Assembly (NCBI GenBank): GCA_028685665.1 | Contig: JAQUDN010000003.1 | Coordinates: 1 to 49,166, forward strand | DNA length: 49,166 nt | Reading direction: 5' to 3' | From: Burkholderiaceae bacterium | Lineage (GTDB): Bacteria; Pseudomonadota; Gammaproteobacteria; Burkholderiales; Burkholderiaceae_C | Shown: positions 1 through 9,280 of the stretch, in pieces | Layout: each line of letters begins with the position of its first letter | Position numbering within the stretch: position 1 is the stretch's first letter | Program-made: the position numbers and the translations under genes | The notes under the pieces: generated by a model | What the model was told of the DNA's origin: nothing | What the model saw: only the letters and a program-made list of their open reading frames with translations | The model's database searches: none

Positions 1-3000
1 CTTGGATGGACGTGAGCACCGTGTCCGATACATCGGCACTGCTGCTGGCCAGCACCGACAGCATCCGCTTTTTGCCCGACGAAAAGAACGGCACCACCGC
101 CACCTTCAGTTACTACATTTGGGACGGGTCTTCCGGCACCGCAGGCAACAAGGTGAGCGTGGGCACACGGGGCGGCAGCACGGCCTTCTCGACCGCAGGC
201 GACGTGGCCACGATCACCGTCACGCATGTCAACGACGCGCCGACGCTGGACCTGGACGGCAACGACTCCTCCACCGCCACCGGCACCAGCTTCACCACCA
301 CCTTCCGCCCACGGGGAACAGCCGTGGCGGTGGTGGACAGCGATGTCACGATCTCCGACGTGGACAAGCTGGCTTCTGGCGCCGACTATGTCACGGGCGC
401 CACGGTGTCTATCACCGGCGGCGCGGTGGACAACCTGTTTGGCACCACCTTCGAGACCTTGTCGTTCAAGACCGGCGGCGCGTCGGGTACCGATGCCAGC
501 ACCTACACCGGCAGCCAGGGCGCCATCACCATCACGGGCAATGGCGGCACGGCGCTGGCGCTGACCGGCAAGGGCACCTGGGCCGACTACCAAAACGCGC
601 TCAAGGCGATTTACTACCTCAACAGCAACCCCAACGCCGCCACGGGCGATCGCACCGTCACCGTCACCGTCACCGACGGCGCCCTGACAGCGGGCGAGGC
701 CACAGTGGACCGCCTTGCGTCCACGCCGGCCACCGCCACGGTGCAAACCCCCTGGACCACGGTGGTGGACCTGAACGGCACCACCACCGGACGCGACTAC
801 AGCGCCACCTACACCGAGGACACCACCGGCGTGGCCGTGGCGGCCTCCACCGCCAGCCTGGACAACCAGGCGGTCAATATCAAGACCGTGACCATGACCC
901 TGAGCGGCGGGGTGGACACTACCGAGAAGTTGTTTGTCAGCACCGATCTGGTGGCATTCCTGACCAACCGTGGCATCACGGTGCAAAACAACGACAGCCA
1001 AACCATCACCCTGGTGGCCAGCAATGCCGTCTCGGGTTACAGCGGCACCACTTACGGAACGGCCAACAGCGGTGTTTCGGCTGAAAACATGCAGCTGGCC
1101 TTGCGATCCGTGCAGTACGTCAACAGCGCGCAAAACCCGACCCTGGCCAACCGCGAAGTGACGGTGACCGTCGCGGACGTGAGCAACGTCGGTTTGGGCG
1201 CCAAGACCACGATCACGGTGGTCCCCAAGAACGACGCCCCCGAGAAGGGCGGAGACTTTGCCGGTGCGCTGGACGAGGGCGCGGTGTATGTCTTCACCAG
1301 CAGCGACCTCAACAGCACCGACGTGGACAACGCGCCCGCCACACTCAAATACCTCCTCACGTCCACGCCCGCACAGGGCACGCTGTTCCGCGACACCAAC
1401 AACAACGGCGTGGTGGATGCGGGCGAGGCGATTGCCACCGTGGGCACCAGCACCAGCGTGACTGCCATCAACGCCATTGGCAGCAACGGCTACTTCACCC
1501 AGGCCGAGGTGACAGCGGGCACCATCAAGTACGCGCACAACGGCCAGAACCCGAACGGCACCAACGCCACGGGCACCGACACCTTCGGCTTCAAGGTGGT
1601 GGACGGCATGGAGGACTATGCGTTCTCCAACATTGCCGCCAATCAGGCGGGCACGGTGACGCTGACGATTACGGAGAAGGACGATGCACCCACCGGCGCG
1701 CCGGTGGTCAGCGGCACCCTCGTACCAGGGCAGGTGCTCACGGCCAACGTGAGCAGCATGGCCGATGCGGATGGCCCGGTGAGCCCCACGTTCAGCTACC
1801 AATGGCAAGTCAGCAGCGACGGCAGCAACTGGAGCGACGCCACTGGCGCGGGTGCCACGACAGCCAGCTACACGCTGGTGGCGCTGGACCAGGGCCAGCG
1901 GGTCAGGGTGGCCGTGAGCTTCCAAGACGCCCTCGGGCGCCCCAACGCGCTCAAAGGCTTTGCCACTGGCACCGTGGCTTACACCAACGCCACCGTGGCC
2001 GGGAGCGTCACCATCAGCAACGATGGCACGCCCCAGGCCGGTGAAACCCTCAGCGCCAACACCAGCGCCCTGACCGACAGCGATGGCCTCGGCTCTTTAA
2101 GCTACCAGTGGATGGTCAGCACCAATGGCACCGACTGGACTCCTGTTGCGGGCGCCACCGGGCAGAACTACACCCTGCCTGGCAACGCCGCCACCGGCGC
2201 ACAGTACAAAGCCGTTGTCAGCTACACCGACGGGCGTGGCAACAACGAAAGCGTTGACAGCTCTGCCGTCACCGTCGTGGCCCCCGGAGCCACCGCCAAT
2301 ATCCCGCCCTCCCTGACGGGCACGGGCGCCTTCCCGGCAACCACGGCGCTGTTCAGCGGCGTGGCGGTGTCCACAGTGGAATCTGGCCAGACCATCAAGA
2401 CCCTGACGCTGACCGTCAGCGGCTTAAAGAACGCGGGCACAGAGAAGATCAAGGTGGATGGTGTGGACGTCGTATTGGGTGCGGCAACAACCACAGCCAT
2501 CACTGGCGGAACCATCGGCGGTGTGAGCTACGCCGTCACGGTCAACAGCGGCACCGCCACCGTTACCCTCACCCATACCGGTTTGACTGCAGCCCAAACC
2601 AAATCGCTGGTGGAAGGCTTGGCATTGAGCGGAGGCACGACCTCCGGCTTGCGCGTGGTCACGCTGAGCAGCCTGCAGGACAGCGGCGGTGGCGGTACGG
2701 ATATCGGTGCCATCGGCCTGAGCGCCACGGTGGATGTGGGTAACTCCCTCAACCCAACGCCTCCAGCAGTGTCAAGCAACACGGCCCCGACCGTGACGAC
2801 CAACTCGGGCGTCACGCTCGACGAAGGGGCAACGGCTGCTTTGACGGGCACTTTGGTCGCCACCGACGCCGAACAAGCCTCCGGCCTGAAGGTGGTGCTG
2901 GCTTCCGCACCCGCCAACGGCACGCTGTTCCGGGACACCAACAACAACGGTGTCGCCGACACAGGCGAAGCGCTCAACGCCACCACGAACAAGACGTTCG

Positions 3001-6000
3001 CCCTGGCTGACATTGCCGCAGGCCGCATCAAGTACGCCCATAACGGCGGCGAAACCACCAGCGACAGCTTCACCTTCAACGTGAGCGATGGCCTGGCGCT
3101 GAGCGATAACGCAGCAGGTGGAACCGCGACAGACCCCAGCACCTTCACCATCATTGTCACCCCGGTGGACGACCTGCCCACACTCAGCGCCACGGCGCTG
3201 GGCACCAGCGGCGCGCCCGTGGCGTTTGCCGAGGGCGCTGCCGCAATGGCCCTGTTCTCAAGCGCCGCCGCCAGCCCGGTGGAAGCAGCAGAAAAGATCA
3301 CCGGCATCACCGTACAGGTCAGCGGCCTGCGCGATGGAGCAGCGGAAAAACTGGTGGTTGATGGCGTGGCGATTAGTTTGATTGCTGCTACGACCACTGC
3401 TATCACTGGCGGTACTGTTGGCGGAGTGAGCTACGCAGTCGCTGTCACAGGAGGCACCGCCACCGTCACCCTGACGAAGACCGACACAGGCACGGTCTGG
3501 AACGGGCTGATCGACGGTCTTAAATACCAAAACACCAGCCAGAACCCCACCACCGGCAACCGCACGGCCACCTTGACCAGCGTGACGGAAACCGGTGGCC
3601 AAAGCTCGGCGGCAGCCATCACCAGCCATGTGACCGTCACCGCAATGAACGATGCGCCCACGCTCACGTTGAACACCATCACTGTGCAGGAAGGCGGCTC
3701 CAAAACCCTCACCACCAGCGACGTGACCCCCAGCGACGTGGTGGCCGCCGACGCGGACACCCCGCTGACCAGCCTGACCTACAAGCTCTTTACCGCGCCC
3801 ACCCACGGCACGGTGTACATCGACGCCAACGGCAACGGCGTGCTCAACGATGGCGAGGCGCTGGCGCTCAATGGCACCTTCACCCATGCACAGCTGAGCG
3901 GCGGCAAGGTGCGCTACGTCCACGACGACGGTGAGCTGGGCGACAGCTTTGCCTTGACCGTGAGCGACGGCCAGGGCGGCACGTCCAGCCCCGCGACGCT
4001 GACCGTGACCCGCACCCCGGTCAACGATGCGCCCAGCATTGCCGACCTGGGCTCGGACGTGCTCACCTACCTGGCCAACTCGGGCGCCAAGACGCTGGAG
4101 CAAGGCGGCAACGCCGTGGTGAGCGACCCTGATTCGGCCAACTTCAGCAGCGGCAACCTGCGGGTGTCCATCACCTTCAACCGCGACCCGGCCAACGATG
4201 TGCTGAGCATTGCCAACGGGGGCTTGGCAGCGGGCCAGATTGGTGTGTCAGGTGCCAACGTGAGCTACGGCGGCACCGCCATCGGCACCTTCACCGGTGG
4301 CACAGGCACCAACGACCTGGTCGTGTCGTTCAACGCCAGCGCCACGCCCACCGCCGTGTCGGCTTTGGTCAAGGCCATCCAGTTTGCGAACGGCCAGGCC
4401 ACTCCTGCGCTCACATCGCGCACGGTCAGCTTTGCTTTGTCGGACGGCGGGGCCAACGGCCAGGCCACACCGGTGGCTGTGAATGTGAACATCCAGACCG
4501 GGGGCACACCCAGCATTTCCATCGCCAACGGCTTCTTCGTGGTGGAAAACACCCAGCTGGTCACGGCGCTGTCGGCCTCCGACCCGAACAGCCGCCCCAT
4601 CACGTTCAGCATCAGCAGCACGGGGGATGCCACCAACAACCCCGATGCGGGCAAGTTCGAGATCGTTTCGGGCAACCTGCTGCGCTTCAAGGCTGCACCA
4701 GACTACGAAGCCCCGGCCGACAGCGGCGCGAACAATGTTTACAACGTGATCGTGCGCGCCACCAACGACCAGGGATCGGCTGCCGAACAATCCCTGGCCG
4801 TGACGGTGCTGGACCAGAACCCCGAGACGGCCGCCGTGGGCGATACCACGGGCCCGGCTTTTGGCTTTGCCACGGTCAATGGCAGCAGCCTGGTGATGAC
4901 CTACACCGATGCCAGCCCGCTGTCCGCCGCCAATCTGCCCCCCGCCTCGGCCTTTGCGGTCAAGGTGGGCGGCAGCACGGTGAACGTGAGCAACGTGGTG
5001 GTGAACGCCAACGCCAAGACCGTCACGCTGACCTTGGCATCCGCTGTCGCGGCAGGCCAGAGCGTGACCGTGGCCTACACCGACCCCACGGTGAACAACG
5101 ACGTGGTGGCCCTGCAGGATGCAGCAGGCAACGATGCCGCTACGCTGGCAGACACCGCAGTCAGCAATGTGACCCCGTCCAGCGGTGGCGGTGGTGGCGG
5201 TGGCGGTGTTGCACCGGCGCCTGCGCCTGCGCCTGCACCGGCACCGGCCCCTGCGCCCGCACCGACCACGCCCCCCGTGGGCTCGGTCACCGGGGGAAGC
5301 AGTACGACCACAACCGCGGTCGACGGAACCCAGACCACCACAACCACCGGGACCCTGGGTGGGGCACCGGTGGTCGAAACCACCACGGTCACCAACGGGG
5401 GTGCCACCGTGCATGAACTGGTCTATGTGCCGATCGCCCCTGGCACCGGCTCTGCCAGCATCACACCCACGGTCTTGCCTTTGCTCTACGAGGAAATGCC
5501 TGGCAGTGCCAGCAACACCACGGTGAGTCTGCCCGCTGGCGTTGGGCTGGTCTCGGTGGGCGACCGGACGCCCACCGGGAGCACAGGCCAGCAAGGCCTG
5601 ATCACGATGATTCAGTCTGCGGTGTCCGAGAGTGATCCGACCCGGACAGACATGGTGGGAGGCGGGCAATCCTTCCTGGACGCGCTGCCCGCCAACTCAA
5701 CCTTGTGGGTCAACAAGATCCAGCTGACGGCGCCCACCACCTTGCCGCGCGCTCCCAGTGCGCCCATCGTGGTCAATGGCGCAGCCAACAATGCCTCGAG
5801 CAACTTCACTGGCGACAAGCTCGAAGCCCTGGTGATCGATGCCAGCGCGCTGCCGGCAGGAACCGTGCTTGAGCTGCAAAACGTGGACTTTGCCGTGGTC
5901 ATTGGCAACGGCGTGATGGTTCGCGGCGGCAACGGCGCCAACGTGGTGTATGGCGGTGCGGGCTCCCAGAACATCCTGCTGGGCGAGGGCGATGACGTGC

Positions 6001-6659
6001 TGTATGGCGGCGCGGGTGACGACATCGTGGGCAGCGCAGAGGGCGCCGACCGGATTTTTGGCAACTCGGGCAAGGACACGCTGTTTGGTGGGGCCGGGGC
6101 CGACATCCTGCACGGCGGCACTGGAACCGACGTGGCCACCTATGCCGGCAACCGCAGCCGCTACGAGATCGTGCGCGACCATGGCAAGACCATCGTGCGT
6201 TCGCTGGACCGGCTGGACGACATCGATACCCTGATCAACGTGGAGACGATTCGCTTTGGCGATGGGGCGGTCCAAGTCCAGAACGATGCGTTCCACACCT
6301 GGATCGCCACGCTCTACCAGCAGGTGTTCAACCGCCAGCCGGACCTGGGGGGCTTTCAGTACTGGGCGAACGAATACGTGGGCGGCGACACGCTGGGCCA
6401 CATCGCGCTGTCGTTCATGCACTCGGCCGAGTACGCGTCGGGCATGGCCAAACCCTTCGACCAGCTGACGGCAGGCCAGCAGATCGACCTGTTCTACCAA
6501 CATTTCCTGGGCCGGGCGGCAGAGCCTGCAGGACAGGCCTACTGGGTGGGGCGCTTGAACGAAGGCATGAGCCCTGAAGACATCGCCGCCAACTTTGTCT
6601 ATTCGCAGGAATTGCAGCAGTCATACCGGCAGCCCGATTCGTGGGAGTTCCTGCTTTGA
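1..6659 (+). CDS. Giant cadherin-like/RTX repeat surface protein with DUF4214, 5' partial
   Basis: The reading frame is open from the left edge (first full codon at base 3), so the N-terminus lies outside; about 2,218 residues are visible. It is built from repeated beta-sandwich modules. CSPG/cadherin-like units lie at roughly 1240-1670, 2775-3165 and 3660-4020, and each holds an EF-hand-like loop of the form DxNxNGxxDxGE. Two SYQWQ-type Ig-like units lie near 1690-2280. Two paralogous modules near 2330-2740 and 3180-3650 share the motif TTAITGGT. A SwmB-like unit follows near 4840-5170, then a Gly8/Ala-Pro linker, then RTX-type nonapeptides (GGAGDD, GGAGAD) at 5926-6120. A DUF4214 region closes the protein at about 6290-6640. 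RTX repeats and DUF4214 are typical of calcium-dependent type I secreted or S-layer/adhesin proteins. Function (adhesion, biofilm, S-layer) is inference. A strong terminator follows. Confidence 0.85.
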   Translation, partial: WMDVSTVSDTSALLLASTDSIRFLPDEKNGTTATFSYYIWDGSSGTAGNKVSVGTRGGSTAFSTAGDVATITVTHVNDAPTLDLDGNDSSTATGTSFTTTFRPRGTAVAVVDSDVTISDVDKLASGADYVTGATVSITGGAVDNLFGTTFETLSFKTGGASGTDASTYTGSQGAITITGNGGTALALTGKGTWADYQNALKAIYYLNSNPNAATGDRTVTVTVTDGALTAGEATVDRLASTPATATVQTPWTTVVDLNGTTTGRDYSATYTEDTTGVAVAASTASLDNQAVNIKTVTMTLSGGVDTTEKLFVSTDLVAFLTNRGITVQNNDSQTITLVASNAVSGYSGTTYGTANSGVSAENMQLALRSVQYVNSAQNPTLANREVTVTVADVSNVGLGAKTTITVVPKNDAPEKGGDFAGALDEGAVYVFTSSDLNSTDVDNAPATLKYLLTSTPAQGTLFRDTNNNGVVDAGEAIATVGTSTSVTAINAIGSNGYFTQAEVTAGTIKYAHNGQNPNGTNATGTDTFGFKVVDGMEDYAFSNIAANQAGTVTLTITEKDDAPTGAPVVSGTLVPGQVLTANVSSMADADGPVSPTFSYQWQVSSDGSNWSDATGAGATTASYTLVALDQGQRVRVAVSFQDALGRPNALKGFATGTVAYTNATVAGSVTISNDGTPQAGETLSANTSALTDSDGLGSLSYQWMVSTNGTDWTPVAGATGQNYTLPGNAATGAQYKAVVSYTDGRGNNESVDSSAVTVVAPGATANIPPSLTGTGAFPATTALFSGVAVSTVESGQTIKTLTLTVSGLKNAGTEKIKVDGVDVVLGAATTTAITGGTIGGVSYAVTVNSGTATVTLTHTGLTAAQTKSLVEGLALSGGTTSGLRVVTLSSLQDSGGGGTDIGAIGLSATVDVGNSLNPTPPAVSSNTAPTVTTNSGVTLDEGATAALTGTLVATDAEQASGLKVVLASAPANGTLFRDTNNNGVADTGEALNATTNKTFALADIAAGRIKYAHNGGETTSDSFTFNVSDGLALSDNAAGGTATDPSTFTIIVTPVDDLPTLSATALGTSGAPVAFAEGAAAMALFSSAAASPVEAAEKITGITVQVSGLRDGAAEKLVVDGVAISLIAATTTAITGGTVGGVSYAVAVTGGTATVTLTKTDTGTVWNGLIDGLKYQNTSQNPTTGNRTATLTSVTETGGQSSAAAITSHVTVTAMNDAPTLTLNTITVQEGGSKTLTTSDVTPSDVVAADADTPLTSLTYKLFTAPTHGTVYIDANGNGVLNDGEALALNGTFTHAQLSGGKVRYVHDDGELGDSFALTVSDGQGGTSSPATLTVTRTPVNDAPSIADLGSDVLTYLANSGAKTLEQGGNAVVSDPDSANFSSGNLRVSITFNRDPANDVLSIANGGLAAGQIGVSGANVSYGGTAIGTFTGGTGTNDLVVSFNASATPTAVSALVKAIQFANGQATPALTSRTVSFALSDGGANGQATPVAVNVNIQTGGTPSISIANGFFVVENTQLVTALSASDPNSRPITFSISSTGDATNNPDAGKFEIVSGNLLRFKAAPDYEAPADSGANNVYNVIVRATNDQGSAAEQSLAVTVLDQNPETAAVGDTTGPAFGFATVNGSSLVMTYTDASPLSAANLPPASAFAVKVGGSTVNVSNVVVNANAKTVTLTLASAVAAGQSVTVAYTDPTVNNDVVALQDAAGNDAATLADTAVSNVTPSSGGGGGGGGVAPAPAPAPAPAPAPAPAPTTPPVGSVTGGSSTTTTAVDGTQTTTTTGTLGGAPVVETTTVTNGGATVHELVYVPIAPGTGSASITPTVLPLLYEEMPGSASNTTVSLPAGVGLVSVGDRTPTGSTGQQGLITMIQSAVSESDPTRTDMVGGGQSFLDALPANSTLWVNKIQLTAPTTLPRAPSAPIVVNGAANNASSNFTGDKLEALVIDASALPAGTVLELQNVDFAVVIGNGVMVRGGNGANVVYGGAGSQNILLGEGDDVLYGGAGDDIVGSAEGADRIFGNSGKDTLFGGAGADILHGGTGTDVATYAGNRSRYEIVRDHGKTIVRSLDRLDDIDTLINVETIRFGDGAVQVQNDAFHTWIATLYQQVFNRQPDLGGFQYWANEYVGGDTLGHIALSFMHSAEYASGMAKPFDQLTAGQQIDLFYQHFLGRAAEPAGQAYWVGRLNEGMSPEDIAANFVYSQELQQSYRQPDSWEFLL
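5184..5264 (+). repeat. Gly8 plus (Ala-Pro)9 low-complexity linker
   Basis: Eight consecutive glycine codons (5184-5207) and one Val are followed by nine Ala-Pro dipeptides (5211-5264) with a near 6-bp periodicity. It separates the Ig/SwmB-like repeats from the C-terminal RTX/DUF4214 part and is probably a stiff spacer. The 6-bp unit would let slippage change linker length without breaking the frame. Confidence 0.85.
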
Positions 6660-6692
6660 GGGTGAAGTTGTCTTGTTGAGCCGACCGCACTG

Positions 6693-6722
6693 AAAGAGCG
6701 CCCCAATGGGCGCTCTTTTTTT
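6693..6722 (+). terminator. Rho-independent terminator of the giant repeat protein
   Basis: Perfect 11-bp stem AAAGAGCGCCC / GGGCGCTCTTT around a CAAT loop, running into a T-run, 34 bases after the stop codon. Confidence 0.9.
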
Positions 6723-6767
6723 GATAGCTTCTACCGCTGGTGTTCATTGGCCTGAAGGGCAAAAATC
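6721..6767 (+). repeat. Dispersed palindromic repeat, copy 1
   Basis: Starts TTGATAGCT inside the terminator T-run and ends with a GGCCTGAAGGGCAAAAAT-like arm; resembles the intergenic elements at 9211, 10332, 12262, 24724, 28017, 31312, 32288 and 39341. Confidence 0.5.
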
Positions 6768-6912
6768 TCCACCATTTCCGTCTGCCGCGTCCCTTTGCCG
6801 TCTCGCCACCCCAAGGACACAAGCCTCTGCTACGCTGCACGCGGCCTGCGCTGCACCCCAGGGCGCTCCCGCCATGGGCCAGGCAAGCGACGACGAGGAC
6901 AGGACCAGACAC

Positions 6913-9195
6913 ATGGCAACGCATTTCGATTTTGTCGTCATCGGCGGCGGCGTGGCAGGGGCCACGGCCGCAGAGACGCTGCGGGCCGAGGGCGCAGAGG
7001 GCAGCATCCTGCTGCTGGCGGCCGAGCCCCATCCGCCCTACAAGCGGGCCTCGCTGTCCATGGCGTTCCTGTCCGAGGCGCAGGCGCCGGAGCCGCAATG
7101 GGCGCTCCCGGCCGGGGCCTACGGCGCGCTGGACATTGACCTGCGCCTGGGCACGCGGGTGGCCCGCCTGGACACCACCGAGCGCCTGCTGTGGACCGAC
7201 TGCGGTGAGTGCGTGCATTTCGGGCAGTTGCTGATCGCCACCGGTTCTCGCGCCCTCCAGTTGGACCTGCCGGGGGCCACGCTGGACGGCATCCATGGCT
7301 TGCGCTCGCTGGCCGATGCCCAGGGCCTGCGCGCCGACCTGCAGACCGCGCGGCGCGCCGTGGTGATTGGGGGCAGCTTCACGGGGCTGGAGGTGGCCGC
7401 TTCGCTGCGGCAAAGGGGATTGGAGGTGACGCTGATCGAGCGCGCGGGCCTGCTCGATGCGCTGCACCGGCCCGACATCGCGGCGTTTTTTGAGGGGGTG
7501 CTGAAGGCACAGGGCGTGCGCGTACTCACGGGCGATGCGCCGCGGGCCTTTGACGGCACTGAACGCGTCACCGCCGTGCACACCGTGGGCGGCCACACCC
7601 TGCCCTGCGATCTGGTGGTGCTGGGCATTGGCGTGGCGCCCGACACGGGTTTTCTGGAAGGCAGCGGCCTGGCAACCGACGAGGGCATCGTGGTAGACCG
7701 GTTCTTGCAGACCGCGGTGCCCGGCATCTTTGCGGCCGGCGATGTGGCCTCTTTCTTCGATCCGGTGTTCCAGCGCCAGCGGCGCATCGGCCACTGGGAC
7801 AACGCGGTCAAGCAGGGCCGGCTGGCCGCCCGCAATATGCGGGGCCAGCACCTGCCGTATGCGGAGGTCAGCTACTTTGACTGCCATGTGTTCGAGCACA
7901 GCTTCAACCTGCTGGGCCTGATCGAGCCCGGGCTGGAGACGGTCGACCGGGGCTCGCTGGCCAGCGGCTCTTTCGCCTCGTTCTACCTGCAGGACGGCGT
8001 GCCGCGGGCGCTGTTCTCGCTGGGCCGGCCCTCGCAGGAAACGCGGGTGACGGAGACGCTGATCCAGCACCGGGTGAACCTGCAGGCGCACCGGGCGCAG
8101 CTGGCCGACCCCCAGGCCCCGCTGGACCCCATCCCGAACCAGACGATCTTCATCCTGCAGGGCGGCGGCGCACTGGGCGCTTTCGAGTGCGGGGTGGTCA
8201 AGGCGCTGAGCGAGGGGGGCATCCGGCCCGACATCGTGGCGGGCGTGTCGATTGGCGCCTTCAACAGCGCCCTCATCGCCAGCAACCCCGACCGGGCCGT
8301 CGAGGCCCTCGAAGCCTTCTGGCAGGAGCTGGCCACGGGCTCCCCCGACCTGCCCGACGAGCCCCTGCGCCGGGCGCTGGCCCAGGGCATGGTGGCGATG
8401 TTCGGGGTGCAGCAGTTCTTCCAGCCGCGCTGGTTCCAGCCCATGCTGGACCTGCAGCAGCTGCCCATGCACTGGACCAGCCTGTACGACACCACGCCGA
8501 TCAAGCAGCTGCTGAAGAAATACATCGACTTCGACCGGCTGGCCTCCAGCCCGGTGCGGCTGCTGGTGAGCGCGGTGGATGTCGAAACCAGCGAGCTGGT
8601 GGTGTTCGACAGCTACGTGGACCGGCTGACGCCCGAGCACATCCTGGCCAGCGGCAGCCTGCCGCCGTCCTTCCCCTGGACGACGATCAACGGCCGGCAT
8701 TACTGGGATGGCGGCATCGTGAGCAATTCGCCGCTGGAGCAGGTGGTGGCGCGCTGCGGTTCGGCGGGCAAGCGGGTGTTCATCATCGACCTGTTTCCGG
8801 GCCAGCGGCGCACGCTGCCGCAGAACCTGGCCGAAGTGATGGCGCGGCGCGACGAGATTCTGTATTCGGAGCGCATCCGCAGCGATGTGCAGACGCGTGG
8901 CGTGGTGCATGGCTTCCAGCAACTGGTGGAAGACGTGATGGCGGAGCTGCCCCCCGAGGCCGCCACCCGCCTGCGGCACAGCCCGCGCTTCATCCAGCAG
9001 ATGGGCAACGAGGCCCCGATGCACATCACCCGCATCGTTCGCGGCGGCAGCGAGGACGAGGCGCCTTCCAGCGACTACGATTTTTCTGCGCGGACGGTGG
9101 AGCAACTGGCCCTGTCGGGCTACCGCATGGCCCGCCAGGCCCTGGGCCTGCCCGAGGCCACGGACCCGCCGGCCACGGCGCCCCCGTCGGCCTGA
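6913..9195 (+). CDS. Fusion: FAD/NAD(P) oxidoreductase and patatin-like phospholipase
   Basis: Encodes 760 aa. Residues about 1-400 are a pyridine-nucleotide-disulfide/ferredoxin-reductase-like oxidoreductase. It has an N-terminal FAD fingerprint (VVIGGGVAGATAAE), a second Rossmann NAD(P) site (VVIGGSFTGLEVAAS) and the FAD motif GIFAAGDV. From about residue 409 a patatin domain begins with the oxyanion loop LQGGGALGAF. It has the nucleophile motif GVSIG (Ser446) and the dyad Asp in WDGG (Asp599), so the lipase dyad is intact. The start at 6913 was chosen for AGGA eight bases upstream and the immediate FAD motif; an in-frame ATG at 6874 is possible. Both domains are normally separate proteins. 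A role in redox-linked lipid hydrolysis is inference. Confidence 0.85.
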   Translation: MATHFDFVVIGGGVAGATAAETLRAEGAEGSILLLAAEPHPPYKRASLSMAFLSEAQAPEPQWALPAGAYGALDIDLRLGTRVARLDTTERLLWTDCGECVHFGQLLIATGSRALQLDLPGATLDGIHGLRSLADAQGLRADLQTARRAVVIGGSFTGLEVAASLRQRGLEVTLIERAGLLDALHRPDIAAFFEGVLKAQGVRVLTGDAPRAFDGTERVTAVHTVGGHTLPCDLVVLGIGVAPDTGFLEGSGLATDEGIVVDRFLQTAVPGIFAAGDVASFFDPVFQRQRRIGHWDNAVKQGRLAARNMRGQHLPYAEVSYFDCHVFEHSFNLLGLIEPGLETVDRGSLASGSFASFYLQDGVPRALFSLGRPSQETRVTETLIQHRVNLQAHRAQLADPQAPLDPIPNQTIFILQGGGALGAFECGVVKALSEGGIRPDIVAGVSIGAFNSALIASNPDRAVEALEAFWQELATGSPDLPDEPLRRALAQGMVAMFGVQQFFQPRWFQPMLDLQQLPMHWTSLYDTTPIKQLLKKYIDFDRLASSPVRLLVSAVDVETSELVVFDSYVDRLTPEHILASGSLPPSFPWTTINGRHYWDGGIVSNSPLEQVVARCGSAGKRVFIIDLFPGQRRTLPQNLAEVMARRDEILYSERIRSDVQTRGVVHGFQQLVEDVMAELPPEAATRLRHSPRFIQQMGNEAPMHITRIVRGGSEDEAPSSDYDFSARTVEQLALSGYRMARQALGLPEATDPPATAPPSA

Positions 9196-9210
9196 AGCCG
9201 AACCGCTCTT

Positions 9211-9258
9211 GTTTCAATAGCAGCCAACGCCCGTCTGCCGGGGCCTGGAGGGCTAAAA
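9211..9258. repeat. Dispersed palindromic repeat, copy 2
   Basis: TTTCAATAGCAGCC arm, central GCC/GGC stem and GGAGGGCTAAAA arm. It lies between the convergent oxidoreductase-patatin and aldo/keto reductase genes and may serve as a bidirectional terminator. Confidence 0.5.
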
Positions 9259-9280
9259 CCCTGCAAACACCCCTGGAGAC

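Noticed and set aside
4248-5669. 473-codon open frame antisense to the giant repeat protein
   Set aside because: Its product is low-complexity Gly/Arg/His sequence and it lies opposite clear repeat domains; long antisense frames are expected at this GC content.
6415-9105. 896-codon antisense frame across the oxidoreductase-patatin gene
   Set aside because: No recognisable domain, spans a terminator and mirrors a gene with intact motifs.
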